Assembly (NCBI RefSeq): GCF_000143415.4
Contig: NW_003314297.1
Location: 800,723 to 864,722 of the forward strand
Origin: Selaginella moellendorffii
Taxonomy: Eukaryota; Streptophyta; Lycopodiopsida; Selaginellales; Selaginellaceae
Length of the DNA stretch: 64,000 bases
Direction: 5' to 3'
Part shown: in pieces, positions 21,473 to 33,223 of the stretch
Position numbering within the stretch: the stretch's first letter is position 1
Layout: the number at the start of each line of letters is the position of its first letter
Position numbers and translations under genes: made by a program
Notes under the pieces: model-generated
Databases searched by the model: none
Seen by the model: the letters and a program-made list of their open reading frames with translations, nothing else
Told to the model about the DNA's origin: nothing

Positions 21473-21790
21473 TTTTTTAACATAGTGTCATAGCAAGCAT
21501 AAGTGAACTCCATCTAGAATTTGGGATCGCTGTGTCCTCCCCACATTGCCGACCGCCGCTGTGCTGCTCGCAATCATCGATGCTCCCATTGTTACCCGCC
21601 GCAGCGTCTAGGCAATCATTGAATCCTCTTGCTTCCTCCGTCTTGCATTGTGATTCTTGAGGTGCATTCACCATGGACGTGAAGAACTCCTGGGCTCTCA
21701 TAGCTGGAAAATGTTGGAAATTGAGTCACACCTGGGCACACCTCTTTTAACATAGTGTTTATAGCAAACATAAGTGAACTCCATCTAACT
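21465..21790. repeat. Direct repeat of about 55 bp (21465-21517 and 21735-21790)
   Basis: Both copies share TTTTAACATAGTGT, ATAGCAA-CATAAGTG and AACTCCATCTA. They lie just inside the left transposon end and may be subterminal transposase-binding repeats; that role is a guess. Confidence 0.5.
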
Positions 21791-22019
21791 CCATTGCAAA
21801 GCCATGGATATATACTATCTGGAGTCATGTTTTTAATGGATCCCATTGAGTTTATCTTTTGTTGCAATTGATTTCCAGTGTAGCTCTCTCAACACTTGAG
21901 TTTTGTACCATGATGCTTAGAAGATTTGCATATGACTCAAAAGTAGGTTGAAGTCTAACCAATTCAATGAATTGGTGGGGCTTATACTTCAATTGTAAAG
22001 GTGCATAGTGTTGATGTTT

Positions 22020-22235
22020 GGACCTAGAGTTCTCTCAAGAGGAGCATGCTAAAGGAAATTTGAGAATGTGGAAGTTGCAATTGCATGTAGTAACATTCAG
22101 GATAACAATAGACACTTTCAACATTTTCCAATTATAATTGTTTCAAATTGGACCTGGAGTTCTCTCAAGAGGAGCATGCTGAAGGAGATTTGAGAATATG
22201 GAAGTTGCAATTACATGTAGTAACATTTAGGTGAG
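22020..22235. repeat. Direct repeat of about 85 bp (22020-22100 and 22150-22235)
   Basis: Both copies contain GAGTTCTCTCAAGAGGAGCA, then a TGAGAATRTGGAAGTTGCAA-type stretch and ATGTAGTAACATT. Identity is high by eye. Offset is about 131 bp. Non-coding. Confidence 0.6.
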
Positions 22236-22515
22236 AAGAGCAATGACAATGGACACTTACAATATTTTCCAATCATAACCGTTTCAAATTTTGAAATTTG
22301 TAAAAAGGGTTTCCAAGCATGGGGCAAAACTATCCAATGTATGCCGTGCGCTACGGCCGAAGAACTGGAGTTTTCAGGGATTGGAAGCTCGTGCTCACTT
22401 TGGTAAGAGTAGATTTGTAATAGTTTCCTATATGGTCTAACCCTTTTGCAATGTTTGAGGTTTTTGGGTTTCCTCCTAGCATGGCAAACTAGAGAGGATT
22501 TTATGAGGCACAACA

Positions 22516-22899
22516 ATGGATCCAATAGGGACAGGACTGAGGATTCTATATGATGCCTCCTCCTCTCAAGGCTCGACAATCCCTTCGACAAGGCAGCCTA
22601 AGACTACTTCTAATCTTGTGTCAATCACCGAGGGGAAAGGTCCTGCTGAAGAAAGTGACAGTGAGGGATATGTTACTGCTCGAGATGCAAGCGAGGACGA
22701 GTTCACAAACCCAGAGGGTGATTTTGGTTCTACCAAACAGGTTGAGAGTTCCTCAAGTGAGGATGGGCATCATGTAGCACCCAAGCTCAATAGTTTTGAC
22801 CCAGAACCTAAATTGGGAGCTGCTTTGGAAGCTATAATGATTACCCTTGGTGAGACAAGCATAAGCCAAAAGGGTACCAAGGGCCGCAAGTGCCTATAA
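22516..22899 (+). CDS. Unknown acidic Ser/Glu-rich ORF inside the transposon
   Basis: 127 codons from ATG, in the opposite direction to the two main transposon genes. The translation is low-complexity and acidic (EESDSEGYVTARDASEDE) with no domain I recognise. The composition is more protein-like than the antisense frame over the same bases, but it could still be a chance ORF or an exon of something larger. Confidence 0.3.
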   Translation: MDPIGTGLRILYDASSSQGSTIPSTRQPKTTSNLVSITEGKGPAEESDSEGYVTARDASEDEFTNPEGDFGSTKQVESSSSEDGHHVAPKLNSFDPEPKLGAALEAIMITLGETSISQKGTKGRKCL

Positions 22900-23039
22900 T
22901 GGGCATTTATAGAATATTTTGAATATTCTTACCTTTAACTTTGCCAATGAACTGGAAAGAGTCTCTTTCAAAGTGTGAAACATATTTCAAGACAATTATC
23001 TATTTTTATTGTGAAAGTGTCTACATTACTTCCACAACA

Positions 23040-26000
23040 TCAGCCCAATCCATACAAGCTCTCTGGATTTTGGAGTGCCCGGTGGATCTTGTGTTTGGTC
23101 CACTCCTTTGACGGGTATGTTAAAGGGAAGAAAACTTCTCGTGTGCATGTGGAGAACCTGGGAAATCGAGTAGATGATGTACTCTGTCTCTCAACTTGGA
23201 TCCAAATAGGCTCTCCTGGTCGGAACTCTAGAGAATCAACCGCAAAGTGATGGAACTTGGATAACTCTTTCGGGCTCATATCTATAAAATGTTCAAACAT
23301 ACAAGAGTTTTAGTTGTTTGTGAAAGTAAATAGTTACCTCGAATGATGTCCACAATCCAGTTGCGGAAGTTCTCTCCAAAGTCCTGATCAAAGATCAGGC
23401 AGTTGATGAATTCCGCAGGAGGAATGATCGTCCTTACCCGGAAGACCTGTAACAAAGCATCTGTCCCAATGAGTGAAAGCCCACCTAGCAATGCTGGACT
23501 CTTGTAAGGCCTCTAACGAGCTTCCATGCGCATTGAGTGTTGGAAGCCATCTTGGAGTAAGTCTCCCACTACGTTTGGCTCGATGAATAGATAACGCCAA
23601 ACCACCGCAGCCATGCATGCCTCCACAGCCTACTCATAACCTTCACCAAGTTCGGTGAGTCTAGACTCAAGCACTGCATTGTAGTCAGTAATTGCAGGGT
23701 TCTCTAGGATGGAATCCACAGACTTGCACCGATCGCCCTCCTCTTTTAGGCTTGATGCACCTCACAATTGGTTGAGTGCATTCCAGATATGCGGCACGCA
23801 TGCCTTGAGGTCCATCTCATATAATCCTCCTCGGGCAAGTCGTCAGTCATCCTCGTTTGGAACCTCTCCAACTGCAATTGCCAATGTTGCAATTGTACAC
23901 CCGCGAGAAACTTGTGCATTACATTCGAACGCTTAGAATAGCAACCATCCCACAAAGATAGCCTGTGCATATAAAAATGAGGAGCATATAAAACTTGTGC
24001 TTTAAACTTAACTTACCACATCCCGCTTTTCTTGTCGTAACGTCCTAGAATGCACTGGCATCCCAGGATGCCAATATGTGGCTCCTTCCCTAAGCACAAA
24101 CAGTCCACGCGTCTATAACACAAAGTTACTCTAGTGAGCCAAGTGAAAATTAGACTTACCGATCCTGGAATCTAGCGAACAGCCTCCCTAATGGCTTTTG
24201 CATGTGGCCCACCCGCATCTATTGTGGATTCCTCCCACACCAAAGCTCCTCCAATCTCAGACGCATAGACTACTTTGTAATTCGGTGTGCGGAGATTAGT
24301 ATTGAAGGTGAATTGGAAACAACTGAATTTATTGTTTGGTGCAATCTAGAAGGACAAGTGAGGTAACTCCAATTCATAGGCAATCCATTGCTTACCAGAA
24401 TGCAAGATGGCCTCAAACGTGTACGAGCAAGTCTGTATGGCCGAAGCATAGCCTTCTCGATGCAAAAACGAGAGAACTTATAATACAATGTTTCAGCAAT
24501 GTCAAATAGTTCTCTCAATTGTTGTGCAGCCGCCCAATTCCTACGTAGGTCCCTGCACAAAACCATAAGATGGTACTAAGTGCTAAGAAATAGATACACG
24601 TACCTCTTCTCAATGAACCGTGCTATTGTGGATTTAAGAATTGAAGGAAGCACATTAATACTTACTTTAGCAAGGAGCTGTTGGATTGTGTTGTCACAAA
24701 ACACATCCTCGTACTGTGCTTCTGAAAGGCCAAGCTTAAGGAGAAGACTCTCCCAATCTTGCCAATGAGGCATGGCTTGGTTGAAAAGCACGCGCCGCAG
24801 AAATATTTCGCCGCCAGCCCAATGGAATTCAGGGTGTCTAGCAATAACGTCTAGCATCTCCTCGTCACTTGTGCTCTCCACGCCAAAGCAACTAAGAAGC
24901 TTGTGTTTCAGCCACTGCACCTGTGAGAGAACTTCAACATCCCCCTGTGCCCTCACCTCAAGGGTTGTGGTGGCATCCTGTAAGGCAAAAACCTCCTCAA
25001 TCTGCAGCATGATGAAGTTGGCACTATCCTGAGTGGTTAACTGAACAGCTTCATTAAATGCATTGGTGGCATCAATCCATCTTTGTTGACACTCCAACAA
25101 TCTACATGCAAACATTAGTTCAATTTTGAATGCCACAATTTTCAATTATCTTACTCTACTGTAGAAAAGTTATCAAGCAACTCCATAAGAGTAAATAGAG
25201 TGGAGCTACTTCCCTCTAGAAAGGGGGGTGGAGGCACACCATGGTCTTCAAGGCCTCCGCCATCACTGTCATACACTACCATTGGCCTATCTGCACTCAA
25301 AAATTAGAAAATGAAGAAAATATTCATTTATGTTAATGCTTTTTACCAGCCGCATGGCCTGGAGCCACTATCTCTGGTGACAAGGATGTCTCTGGAGATC
25401 CTTGGTGCGGTTCATCCCCACCATCACCTTGTTCTTCGACTCCACTAATGTCCATATTGTCTTGTGTGGGGAGAATTTCTTTCGGTAATGGAAGAATGTC
25501 CTTTTCATCCGCAGAGTCTTCTTCTTCATTATTCTCGTAAGGGTTTGGTTCCTGCGTGGCTGGCCTTGGATCATCATTTGCAGTCAAGGTATTTGTAGCA
25601 GCTATAACTGCAAAGACCACAACATATATTTGTGAGGAGGGAACTTAAAAAAAAAATGACTTACGTTCACGAACATCCTTCTCCTTGAGTGCTCGGGCCT
25701 GTTTTTGATAACGTAGCCAATGTTTGTCAGTATGATGCTCCATAACATTGTATAAATATATTACTATTGCCCGATTGCCATTGGCCTTGTTTGCTATAGC
25801 TCCCCATGATGTTTGAGGAGGCCAGTAGCAAGGCCAGATAGAGCTGAGGCCAAATTTTGCAGACTCGGCATGGGCCTCACCACCATTGGACTACCTTGCA
25901 TGCCAAACAAATGCTCCTGGGTTGGTCATGGATAAAGGTTGGATTCCTGAGGCTTGGAGTGATAGTAGAATCGCATGTTGGGCTGTGCCGGGCTGGAAAG

Positions 26001-27172
26001 GATTACTGGAGTATAAGCCACCCCATATGAGACACTCTGGGAGGTCCACTGCCAGCTCGTCAAGTTCCGTCACCTTCACAGATGGCTCTCTTTTCCGCCC
26101 ATATAAGTGTACATGCCAAGTCTTTGGGATTGCAATCCACTTGGTGACAAGAACTGTGGTGAACAGCCGGGGAACCAAGGGTGTCGTAGACGACATCCCA
26201 CCAATGACTTTGGATCGACTGCCACGACGTCCACGACAACAAGATAAGGACTGCCGATTGTTATTGGCATAGGTGTGCACTGCAGCCACAAGCAGTGAGA
26301 GAGTCTGGCACAGTGAAACAAAAATGAGTTAAACAAATCCAAAGAAGAAAAAAATGAAGAGTGCATAGGGTCATGTTATACCTGTGGCTCACATGGCAGC
26401 CCGCCTTGAGGGTCAGCTTGAACATATCTGGATGTCGAAGCTCCACTAGATGATGATGTCGATCCTTGGGAGTAGTTGTGGAATGCTGATGGGGAACTAT
26501 AAGCTCGCTGGTGTGGCGGCATTGTCAACTCACCCTACACAGAAAAACACATGGAAAAAAAAATAGGTACAAATGAAAAACTTACCGAGCTAGACCGCTT
26601 GTTGCTTCGAGAGGTAGATGGCCAGGTACTGGCACTTATACCGGTAGATGGAGTTGCGAGAGTTGTAGCGGTCGGTGGAGTTATGGGGCTGGTAGCAGTG
26701 GCACTATATCGGATTCCGTGAGCACATCCTGTAGTTGGTGTTGGTGGCAGCATTCCAGATTGGACAACACCGTGGGCATGAGGTGTCTGGACTTGCTCAT
26801 TTCGAATGCTTGGGCTGCTACTTTCCAAGGAAGGCGAGGAGAATGAAACATGCTGGAGGTTCCGCATATGTTGCAATGTATGCAATGTTAGGTGGCGCTC
26901 TGCTTGCTCAAATGCAGTCGGGAGCTGTGGATGGGATGCTGTTGGAGTTGATGTCCCTGTTGCGGAGCTTGGAAAATCAAGTGGCTGGCGTGTGTCTCGC
27001 CGGACTGTTGGCTGTACCGATTGCGGAACATCGAGTGCTTGGCTGCGTGCTCGCGAGGTGTTTCCTGTATAGTGTCTACTGCTGTTGAGGCGTGCGGCAT
27101 TCTTGCTTCGAGCCTAGAAACCACAAAGGATTGGTTATGCAAACCTGATCGAGAGAAGCTACCCACCATCAC
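23040..27172 (-). CDS. Large unknown second gene of the DNA transposon, multi-exon
   Basis: Several long minus-strand open segments separated by short AT-rich gaps with plausible splice sites: 27172-26888 and 26885-26535 (Ser/Thr/Pro- and Gln-rich), 26289-25891 (TTVLVTKWIAIPKTWHVHLY, LPECLIWGGLYSSNPFQPGT), 25620-25333 (acidic, Asp/Glu-rich), 25130-24590 (IARHPEFHWAGGEIFLRRVL, LLLKLGLSEAQYEDVFCDNT), 24566-24270 and 23300-23040 (DMSPKELSKFHHFAVDSLEF). I recognise no family. The globular segment at 25130-24590 looks like a real folded domain. Exon joins are not resolved, and there is a frame change near 26888. By position it is the accessory protein of the transposon, possibly a DNA-binding or transposition-assisting factor; that is inference. 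Confidence 0.4.
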
Positions 27173-27435
27173 AGCTGTGGCGCTCTCGCTTGGGCAGTGG
27201 TCTTGCGATCGGGGGAGTGTGCACTAGAAGCCTTGCCTCCGGTTAGATGACACGAATCGATTGGAAGAACGAACGAACCATCGACAAAATCATGTCATAA
27301 AATGAAATCGCCCCGTATCCAAGGCACAATTAATATGGGTGGGACTTGGTGAAAACCCTAATCCCAAACGTGGGAACCCTAAAATTGAACAAATCAGAAA
27401 TTGAATTTAAATTTGAAATGTACACTAAAGAACAC

Positions 27436-29217
27436 TCAATTTTCTCCGAGTATGGCCAAGTATAATTTTTCCAAAGCTCGTCGCTTCACTGGTGTTGCTG
27501 TAGGCAAGGCACTCTCAATGTAAAGTGGTAGATCTACACCCGCAACATCAGCCATTGCACACGCCATTGTTAAATCCAAATGAAGTAGATATTGCTTGTC
27601 TAAGTTGAGTCCCTCCTGATGCATCAAAAATGCCTGGTTTCGAATAGTGCCAAGAGCCTGTAAGGTAGCCAAACACAACAAAATAGATTTAAAGGAATTG
27701 TTGTATTCTTGCTCTAAAGATTACCTCTGACAAAGTTGCACCTTCGACATTAGAGAGAAATGGTCCGGGAAGGTCTTCAATATCTTTTCCACCAACAGCC
27801 GACATAATCCTACAAAAGCACATTTTATTAAGAATTCTGTAACATTACCAAAATTGTTACCTAAGCTCTCGTTCCATCGGTTGAAATAAGTTTGCAGGAA
27901 CATGAGATGGTCTGAAGTAATCACCACATCGATACGGATGGACCTCATGGAGGTTCCAGGTTGCAACCCAGTGTGAAATATCCTTCTTGAGGTACAGAGC
28001 AAAGACACAACATAAACTCTGGTTGTGCCATGGATTAGATACATCGAGAATTTTTATATCTTCCATGGACTCAAAAAGGTGCTTATAAAACCACACCACG
28101 CACTCAAAGAGCTCTCTCCACAAATGCTCTATGCGCTATAAAATAAATTTGATTTAGTCCTATGAGTCCTTATTTGGAAAAACTCTAACATTGTGAGTAC
28201 CTGGTTACGTGTTGATGTCCCACGTATGAAGCTCCTAGCTGCAAGACCCCAACAGTGGATCATGTCCCTCTCAACCTCATTGTGCTCTGGAGCATTGTCG
28301 CTCCGGAGCATTGTCGCTCCGGATGTGCTTGGGCCTTCCAAATCGACGAATAGCCTGCGCATATGTGTTAAATATTGTATGGGATTCTTTGGAGGTAGCT
28401 AGCTTGCAAGCTACAATATAATGAGTTGCCCCGCAAATAATGGCATGTACATAGAAACCATAGCTTACAAGCTTGCAATATGCTACAATAAACACGTTAC
28501 CATATGTGCTGACAAAAAAACAGAAATGAAAGAATACTCACAATCCATATGGCAAAGTGCATAAGCCTCCTCATTCCTGTAAATCTGTCGTCGAATCCTT
28601 GTCATGTGCCTCTGTTCTAGCCTACTTGGATCGTGAGTGGCTAAGGCCTCACGAATTTGGCATCGGCTAAATCAATATCCTCCAGTTCGACAACTAGATC
28701 GGGAATTGATAATCCCCTAGTTTGTGCTACCTCGATTCATAGCATTATTAGTTCAAACGTGATGAAGTACCTTTTCAAGTGGTACTCTATAATATACACC
28801 TCTCCAATTTAGATCGACAAGCCGCATATATTTGTATAATGTTGGCTTGGAAATTCTAAGATAGCATGCAAGGTAAGCAGTAGTCTTAGTCTCGAAGATC
28901 TTCAGGTGCATCCAAGTGCCAAATGCAGCTGGACTACCGAATCCCCTCAATTGCAAAAAATTATAGAAGGCCTAGAAACATGCAAATCATGAATCTAGGA
29001 GGTTGGAAACTAAGCAAACCTCTGGGAGAGCATTGTTGTCACCATCTATACTGGAACCACAGTCCGAATCACTAAAATTGGATGGAAGGCCATCCACCTC
29101 ATTTTCCTCCACGTCTTCTAGTAAACCTGGAAGAAAAAGTTTCAGTGACATAAATTTGAAGTAAACTAGAGAGGGAACTATACTCATGGTAGGAACTTGA
29201 AAGTCCATAGAGAACAA
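27436..29217 (-). pseudogene. Integrase-core (D-D-E) transposase, frameshifted
   Basis: Exons read from right to left. 29128-29020 is acidic. About 28975-28770 has TLYKYMRLVDLNWRGVYYR, possibly helix-turn-helix. About 28640-28540 has RRQIYRNEEAYALCHMD, giving the first Asp. About 28495-28300 has the core, YGFYVHAIICGATHYIVA then FGRPKHIRSDNAPE, with the second Asp. About 28290-28130 has CWGLAARSFIRGTSTRNQ. 28123-27857 has IEHLWRELFECVVWFYKHLF (third acidic residue, Glu) and VFALYLKKDISHWVATWNLH. Two further exons run to 27436. Order and spacing match an integrase-type RNase H fold. A 16-bp tandem duplication at 28291-28322 shifts the frame right at RSDNAPE, so this copy should be inactive unless spliced around. 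Confidence 0.7.
28291..28322. repeat. 16-bp perfect tandem duplication in the transposase
   Basis: AGCATTGTCGCTCCGG occurs twice in a row (28291-28306 and 28307-28322). 16 is not a multiple of 3, so the frame shifts inside the catalytic motif. With one copy the two flanking frames join cleanly. Confidence 0.9.
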
Positions 29218-29849
29218 TCGAGTAGTAAATCAAAGCCACTTCCAACACTGCCCACAAAAACATTTCAAACCACTCATTAGCAAACCAAGTTACCTTCCAC
29301 ATCTGCTACCAAGAAACATGCTGAATAATAGAGCACTAAAGCAAGGCACTAAAGCAAGGAAGCATCTCCTAAACCCTATGACCTGATGAATCCCCATGTC
29401 ATGGGGTTAAACTTGATGATATGTGGCATCTATGTGTAACACATTGTTCATATTATGGGGACATCATTGACCCATCGGCTAGCATCCATGGGGTATCCAT
29501 GAGGCATCCAAATGACATTTAATGCCAAACCAATAGAAAACTGCCACATGGACACTGTATTGTGAATGAAATCTACCACAGTAACACTCACCCTTTTACG
29601 AATTGCACGCCATAACAAACATACTTGCGATGTAATGTATCCCTATGTAAACAAACAAAACAACATGCAAAACATTTTTCATATAATGCAAGTGCTCAAA
29701 GAACTTCTTGTCTTCAAACTCCACATAAGCCAAAATTTTCTCCTTGCAATCAAGTAAAACAGGTTTCGCACGTGCAACGTAGTCTTCGAATAAATTACAG
29801 CCAGGGGACTCTGTTCCTCGTCTCCATTGATCTCAGGAACTCAGTCCGA

Positions 29850-31103
29850 ATGGGCAAGGCGATTTGCGTGACTGGAGCTGGTGGTTTCATTGCTTCGTGG
29901 ATTGTTCGTGACCTTCTTAACAAGGGCTTTTCAGTTCATGGCACTGTCCGCAATCCAGGTTCTGGTTTGTTATCTTTGTCCCAGATCTAGTGATGGTGGC
30001 TTTCAGATGACAACGCCAAGTGTGGACATCTTAAGCAACTGGATGGAAGCGAGAGACTAAAACTACATAAGGCTGATGTGCTCGACTATGACTCAATCGC
30101 TGACGCGATTCGGGACTGTGAAGTTGTGTTCCATACTGCTTGCCCTGTAACCGCATCGACTGAGAATCCAGAGGTAGTCTCCTATTTCATTTCTTTTCTC
30201 TGGATAAGGCTGACTGTGTTTTTGAGTCCCAGGATGTTTTGGTGCCAGCAATCACCGGCACTCGCAACGTGTTGAAGGCCTGCGCACAGGAGAGGATCAA
30301 ACGGGTCATTGTCACGTCGTCCGCGGCTGCGGTGATGTTCGATCCAAATCGGCCGGCGGAAAGAATTGTCGACGAGAGCTGCTGGTCTGATACCGACTAC
30401 TGTAAAAAGCTCAAGGTAAACTTATCCTCACCCTCGACGAAGTTACTGTGTTGTACTCACTGAGACTCTTGTTTCAAGCAATGGTATCTTTTAGCCAAGA
30501 CGGAGTCTGAGAAGCTCGCGTGGAGTCTCTCCAAGGAGTACGGCCTTGACCTCATCACGATCTGCCCCTCGTACGTGTTTGGCCCGATGCTCCAGCCAAC
30601 GCTGAATCTCAGCAGTGCGCTCTTGAAGGCTCTCGTGGATGGTTTGTGCTTTAAAAATGCTTCAGAAGCCTGATCGATGTGTCTTGTTTTCCCAGGTCAT
30701 GAAAGCAGCTACCGCGATTCCTCCATTCCGGTTGTGGACGTGAGGGACGTCTCGAAAGCTCACATTCTGGCCATGGACAAGGAGGAGGCCTCGGGGCGCT
30801 ATCTCTGCGTGGAAACGGTTGTGTCCAACAGCGAGATTATCAAGATTCTCAGGGCCAAGTTCCCGCAGCTTCCATATCCAAAAGAGTAAGCGTCTCTAGT
30901 TCGTTTCTGCCGATATCTATAAAGCTAGAAACTCTAGGTGCGTTGCTGAGACGAGCGTTTGGAACCAATCGGGAATCCGTCCCGACAATCTGGGAAGAGA
31001 GAAGCTCTTGGGGCTAATTACTGAATTTGACATACCATTGGAACGGATGCTGTTTGACACTGTTTCCGACATGCTAAACAAGGGACTGTTAAGAGCCATC
31101 TGA
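29850..31103 (+). CDS. CCR-like NAD(P)H-dependent reductase (SDR108E), copy 1, intact
   Basis: Extended short-chain dehydrogenase related to cinnamoyl-CoA reductase, dihydroflavonol reductase and tetraketide pyrone reductase; probably cytosolic. Six exons: 29850-29958, 30007-30173, 30233-30415, 30479-30641, 30696-30885, 30938-31103 (978 nt, 325 residues). The Rossmann motif [13 protein letters not shown] lies at residues 7-19, TSS at 120-122, and catalytic Y156-x3-K160 in [11 protein letters not shown]. True CCRs carry NWYCYGK here, so cinnamoyl-CoA specificity is doubtful and the substrate is unknown. Later motifs are [13 protein letters not shown] and [15 protein letters not shown]. The promoter block used by the other copies is separated from this gene by about 9 kb of insertion, so its expression may have changed. 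Confidence 0.88.
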
Positions 31104-31328
31104 TTTACCGGAGAGATTAGAAACATCGGGTCTACCATCTCCCATATAAGAACTTCAATTTGTGTCCTGGAAAATGAAACAAGTTCCTATTTGTGCTATT
31201 CTCTCTGTACAGATTACTGGCTCCAAGTCTTTAGGTGTGAAAGAACTTGCTTGAAGAGACTGAGATCTACACTCCCAAATAAATAACTCAGCAAAACCAA
31301 GAACAAAAACTCCAAGAACACAAGAATA

Positions 31329-32389
31329 TCATGCTTCATCAAAGTCGCATAGTCTCAAAGCCTTCAACCGAAGCTTAAATCGTCCGGGTGCCGCACAAGC
31401 TAGCTCGATGTTGCTGTGTTTCTCCAGTCCATAATTCACGACATCACTCGAGACATGTTTGGTTGCCTGGTCAGAAAGTTCTCGAGGAAGACTGAGGCTA
31501 AAACCACCAAAAATCTCGACGACTGTCACCTGTGGTTTTGATCTTGATGCAAACTCTTCTCTCCACGCCACCAATCTTCCGCTGCTTACAATCCTCCTCA
31601 CTTGCTCCTCATCGAAGCCAAAGTGGCGGTACCACGAAAGCACCAGCGCTTGGGACGCAGGATTGAGCACTGCCAGCGGCGGCGACCACGGCAAAAATCC
31701 TTGCTTCTCCGTGTCTAGCGGCTCGATCTCTGGATTGAAGCGTCTCATCGCCGCCAGACCCAAGCTATAGATGCTCTCACTGTTGGTTTGCCTGTGCCGG
31801 TACGTGCTCGACTCCAAATCCCACTGCAAGACCGTGAGAGCCTCCACCAGGCTCACATCTCGCTCCTTGGAGGCCTCGATGCACCACAAGATCATCCCCA
31901 GCACACGGACAAGGCTGTTGTCTCTTCGCACCTGGAAGATCCCACACGGATACGCAGTTCCAGCCCCTGTGAACTGGAACTCTCCCTGTAAACTGGCAAG
32001 AAGTTCCTCTCCTCTCCTGGAGCGCACACCGAGCAAGCCATGTCGTCCACCATGATGGTTTGCTCCATGTCCACCTCGATCGCCGTGGGAGATCCCACTG
32101 TGAATCCGTCCACCCGGTAGAGATGGTTCTGCGAGAAGACACTGCAATCCTTGAGGCCTCCTGCTGTGCATGCTGGGAAAATGTCGGCCAGGAGGCTTGC
32201 AACGAGCAGCGGGTTTCGCGATTCCGGGCCGAAGCTGAAGAAGCTGACGCTCATACCTGGGATTTGGCTGAGCGCGAGTAGAAACTCGCGGCATCCATGC
32301 AGCGGCGCGTAGGAATCGCCACCGGCAGAGTGTTTGCCGCCGCGATCGAGGCGAACAAGCGTCCGGTCGAGGTCCAAGAGCACCTGCAT
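31329..32389 (-). pseudogene. FCP1/NIF-like HAD phosphatase, copy 1 (frameshifted)
   Basis: Single-exon gene paired tail-to-tail with CCR copy 1. It begins MQVLLDLDRTLVRLD with the HAD DxDxT motif; TIMVDDMACSV is the acidic motif IV. Against copy 3, a 1-bp deletion near 31984 (AGTGG to AGGG on the coding strand) shifts the frame after NFLPVY, and a net 15-bp loss near 32090 removes five residues in frame. The downstream half stays open in another frame to the stop at 31329. Probably non-functional; a sequencing error at the 1-bp site cannot be excluded. Confidence 0.75.
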
Positions 32390-33223
32390 GCTCAAGAACC
32401 CTAGAATTTTTATTATTTTAGGATGTTAGACGGCGAGGGTATTGGATGAGAAGCAAAGAGCTTTGGGCAAGCCTATGCCCAACATAAGAGAGAGACGAAA
32501 GGAGAAATGTCAAAAGAAGCTTCTCATCGCTCACCAGACTTCTGGAGAAAAGACCCCTCGTTCCTTTTCATCCAAATCCATTCTCACTCTTCCGCTGGCT
32601 GGGGAGTTACACATCGAGCAATATTCTTCAAAATACTCACTCATTATTTTTTTCTTGCCTTTGTCCTTTGAAAAGACCTTTTGAACTGTAGCCTCTCCAA
32701 TCACCAATCTGCTAGTTTATATTGATCTCAACATGGAATAGATTTAGAGATTCTCATCCTGTAAACATTTTTTCACTGTAGCTAAATAGAAGTTAGATCT
32801 AAGTAGGGCAAATCATAGTAAAGCTTGAGAAATAGAGTGTTAAGGGTACATGTTTTAGGGTTTGGAACAGTTCCCTCAATTGTGAAAAGACAGAAGACTA
32901 TGTATTGTCTATGTTCTTCTAATGCCAACTTTAGTTACAACCCATTTAGTTGCCATGTAAATGATATCAACAATTTAAAATTTGAAGTTTAAAGGAACAA
33001 AATAATTGTCTAATGTTGCTGTTTATGAATTAAGTTGAGTGTGGTCTGAATGTTTTTTATTTTCTAGAGAAAGGAAAATCAAATTATTGAGGCAAAGAGA
33101 AATGCAAGTGAATGAAAACTAAAGCCTTATTTCAAATCCTAATTAACACCTAATATATGAAGAATTTGGTGAACAAAAATTTAATGAAGAATTGAATTTA
33201 AATTAGTGAATAAAAAATTAGAT

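Larger units (their letters stand above)
21086..29614 (-). mobile_element. DNA transposon of about 8.5 kb with integrase-like D-D-E transposase
   Basis: The ends match as an inverted pair: TATGGCGTGCAATTCGTAAA at 21086 and its reverse complement ending at 29614. Similarity continues inward for at least 50 bp (both reach TTTCATTCACA). Flanks are ACAAG on the left and ACAAA on the right, a possible 5-bp target duplication with one change. Two minus-strand genes lie inside: the transposase (right) and a larger unknown gene (left). The element sits inside sequence that is continuous in the other three units (20,525 joined to 29,680), together with a Gypsy fragment. The superfamily is uncertain: the transposase resembles integrase-core proteins I recall from fish and fungi, possibly the group called IS3EU or Ginger-like. 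Confidence 0.65.

Noticed and set aside
26735-27088. Plus-strand ORF of 117 codons over the transposon's second gene
   Set aside because: Opposite the minus-strand Ser/Pro-rich exons, no recognisable domain and hydrophobic by composition; the minus-strand reading is more protein-like, though the choice is not certain.
31459-31770. Conserved plus-strand ORF MVAWSESSRGRLRLKPPKIS present in units 1-3
   Set aside because: It is the exact antisense of the HAD C-terminal region and is conserved only because the HAD sequence is.
31771-32281. Plus-strand ORFs antisense to the HAD genes (also near 43,198-43,689 and 55,715-56,556)
   Set aside because: They are long because the HAD coding strand has a biased composition; they break where the HAD frame breaks and show no domain.
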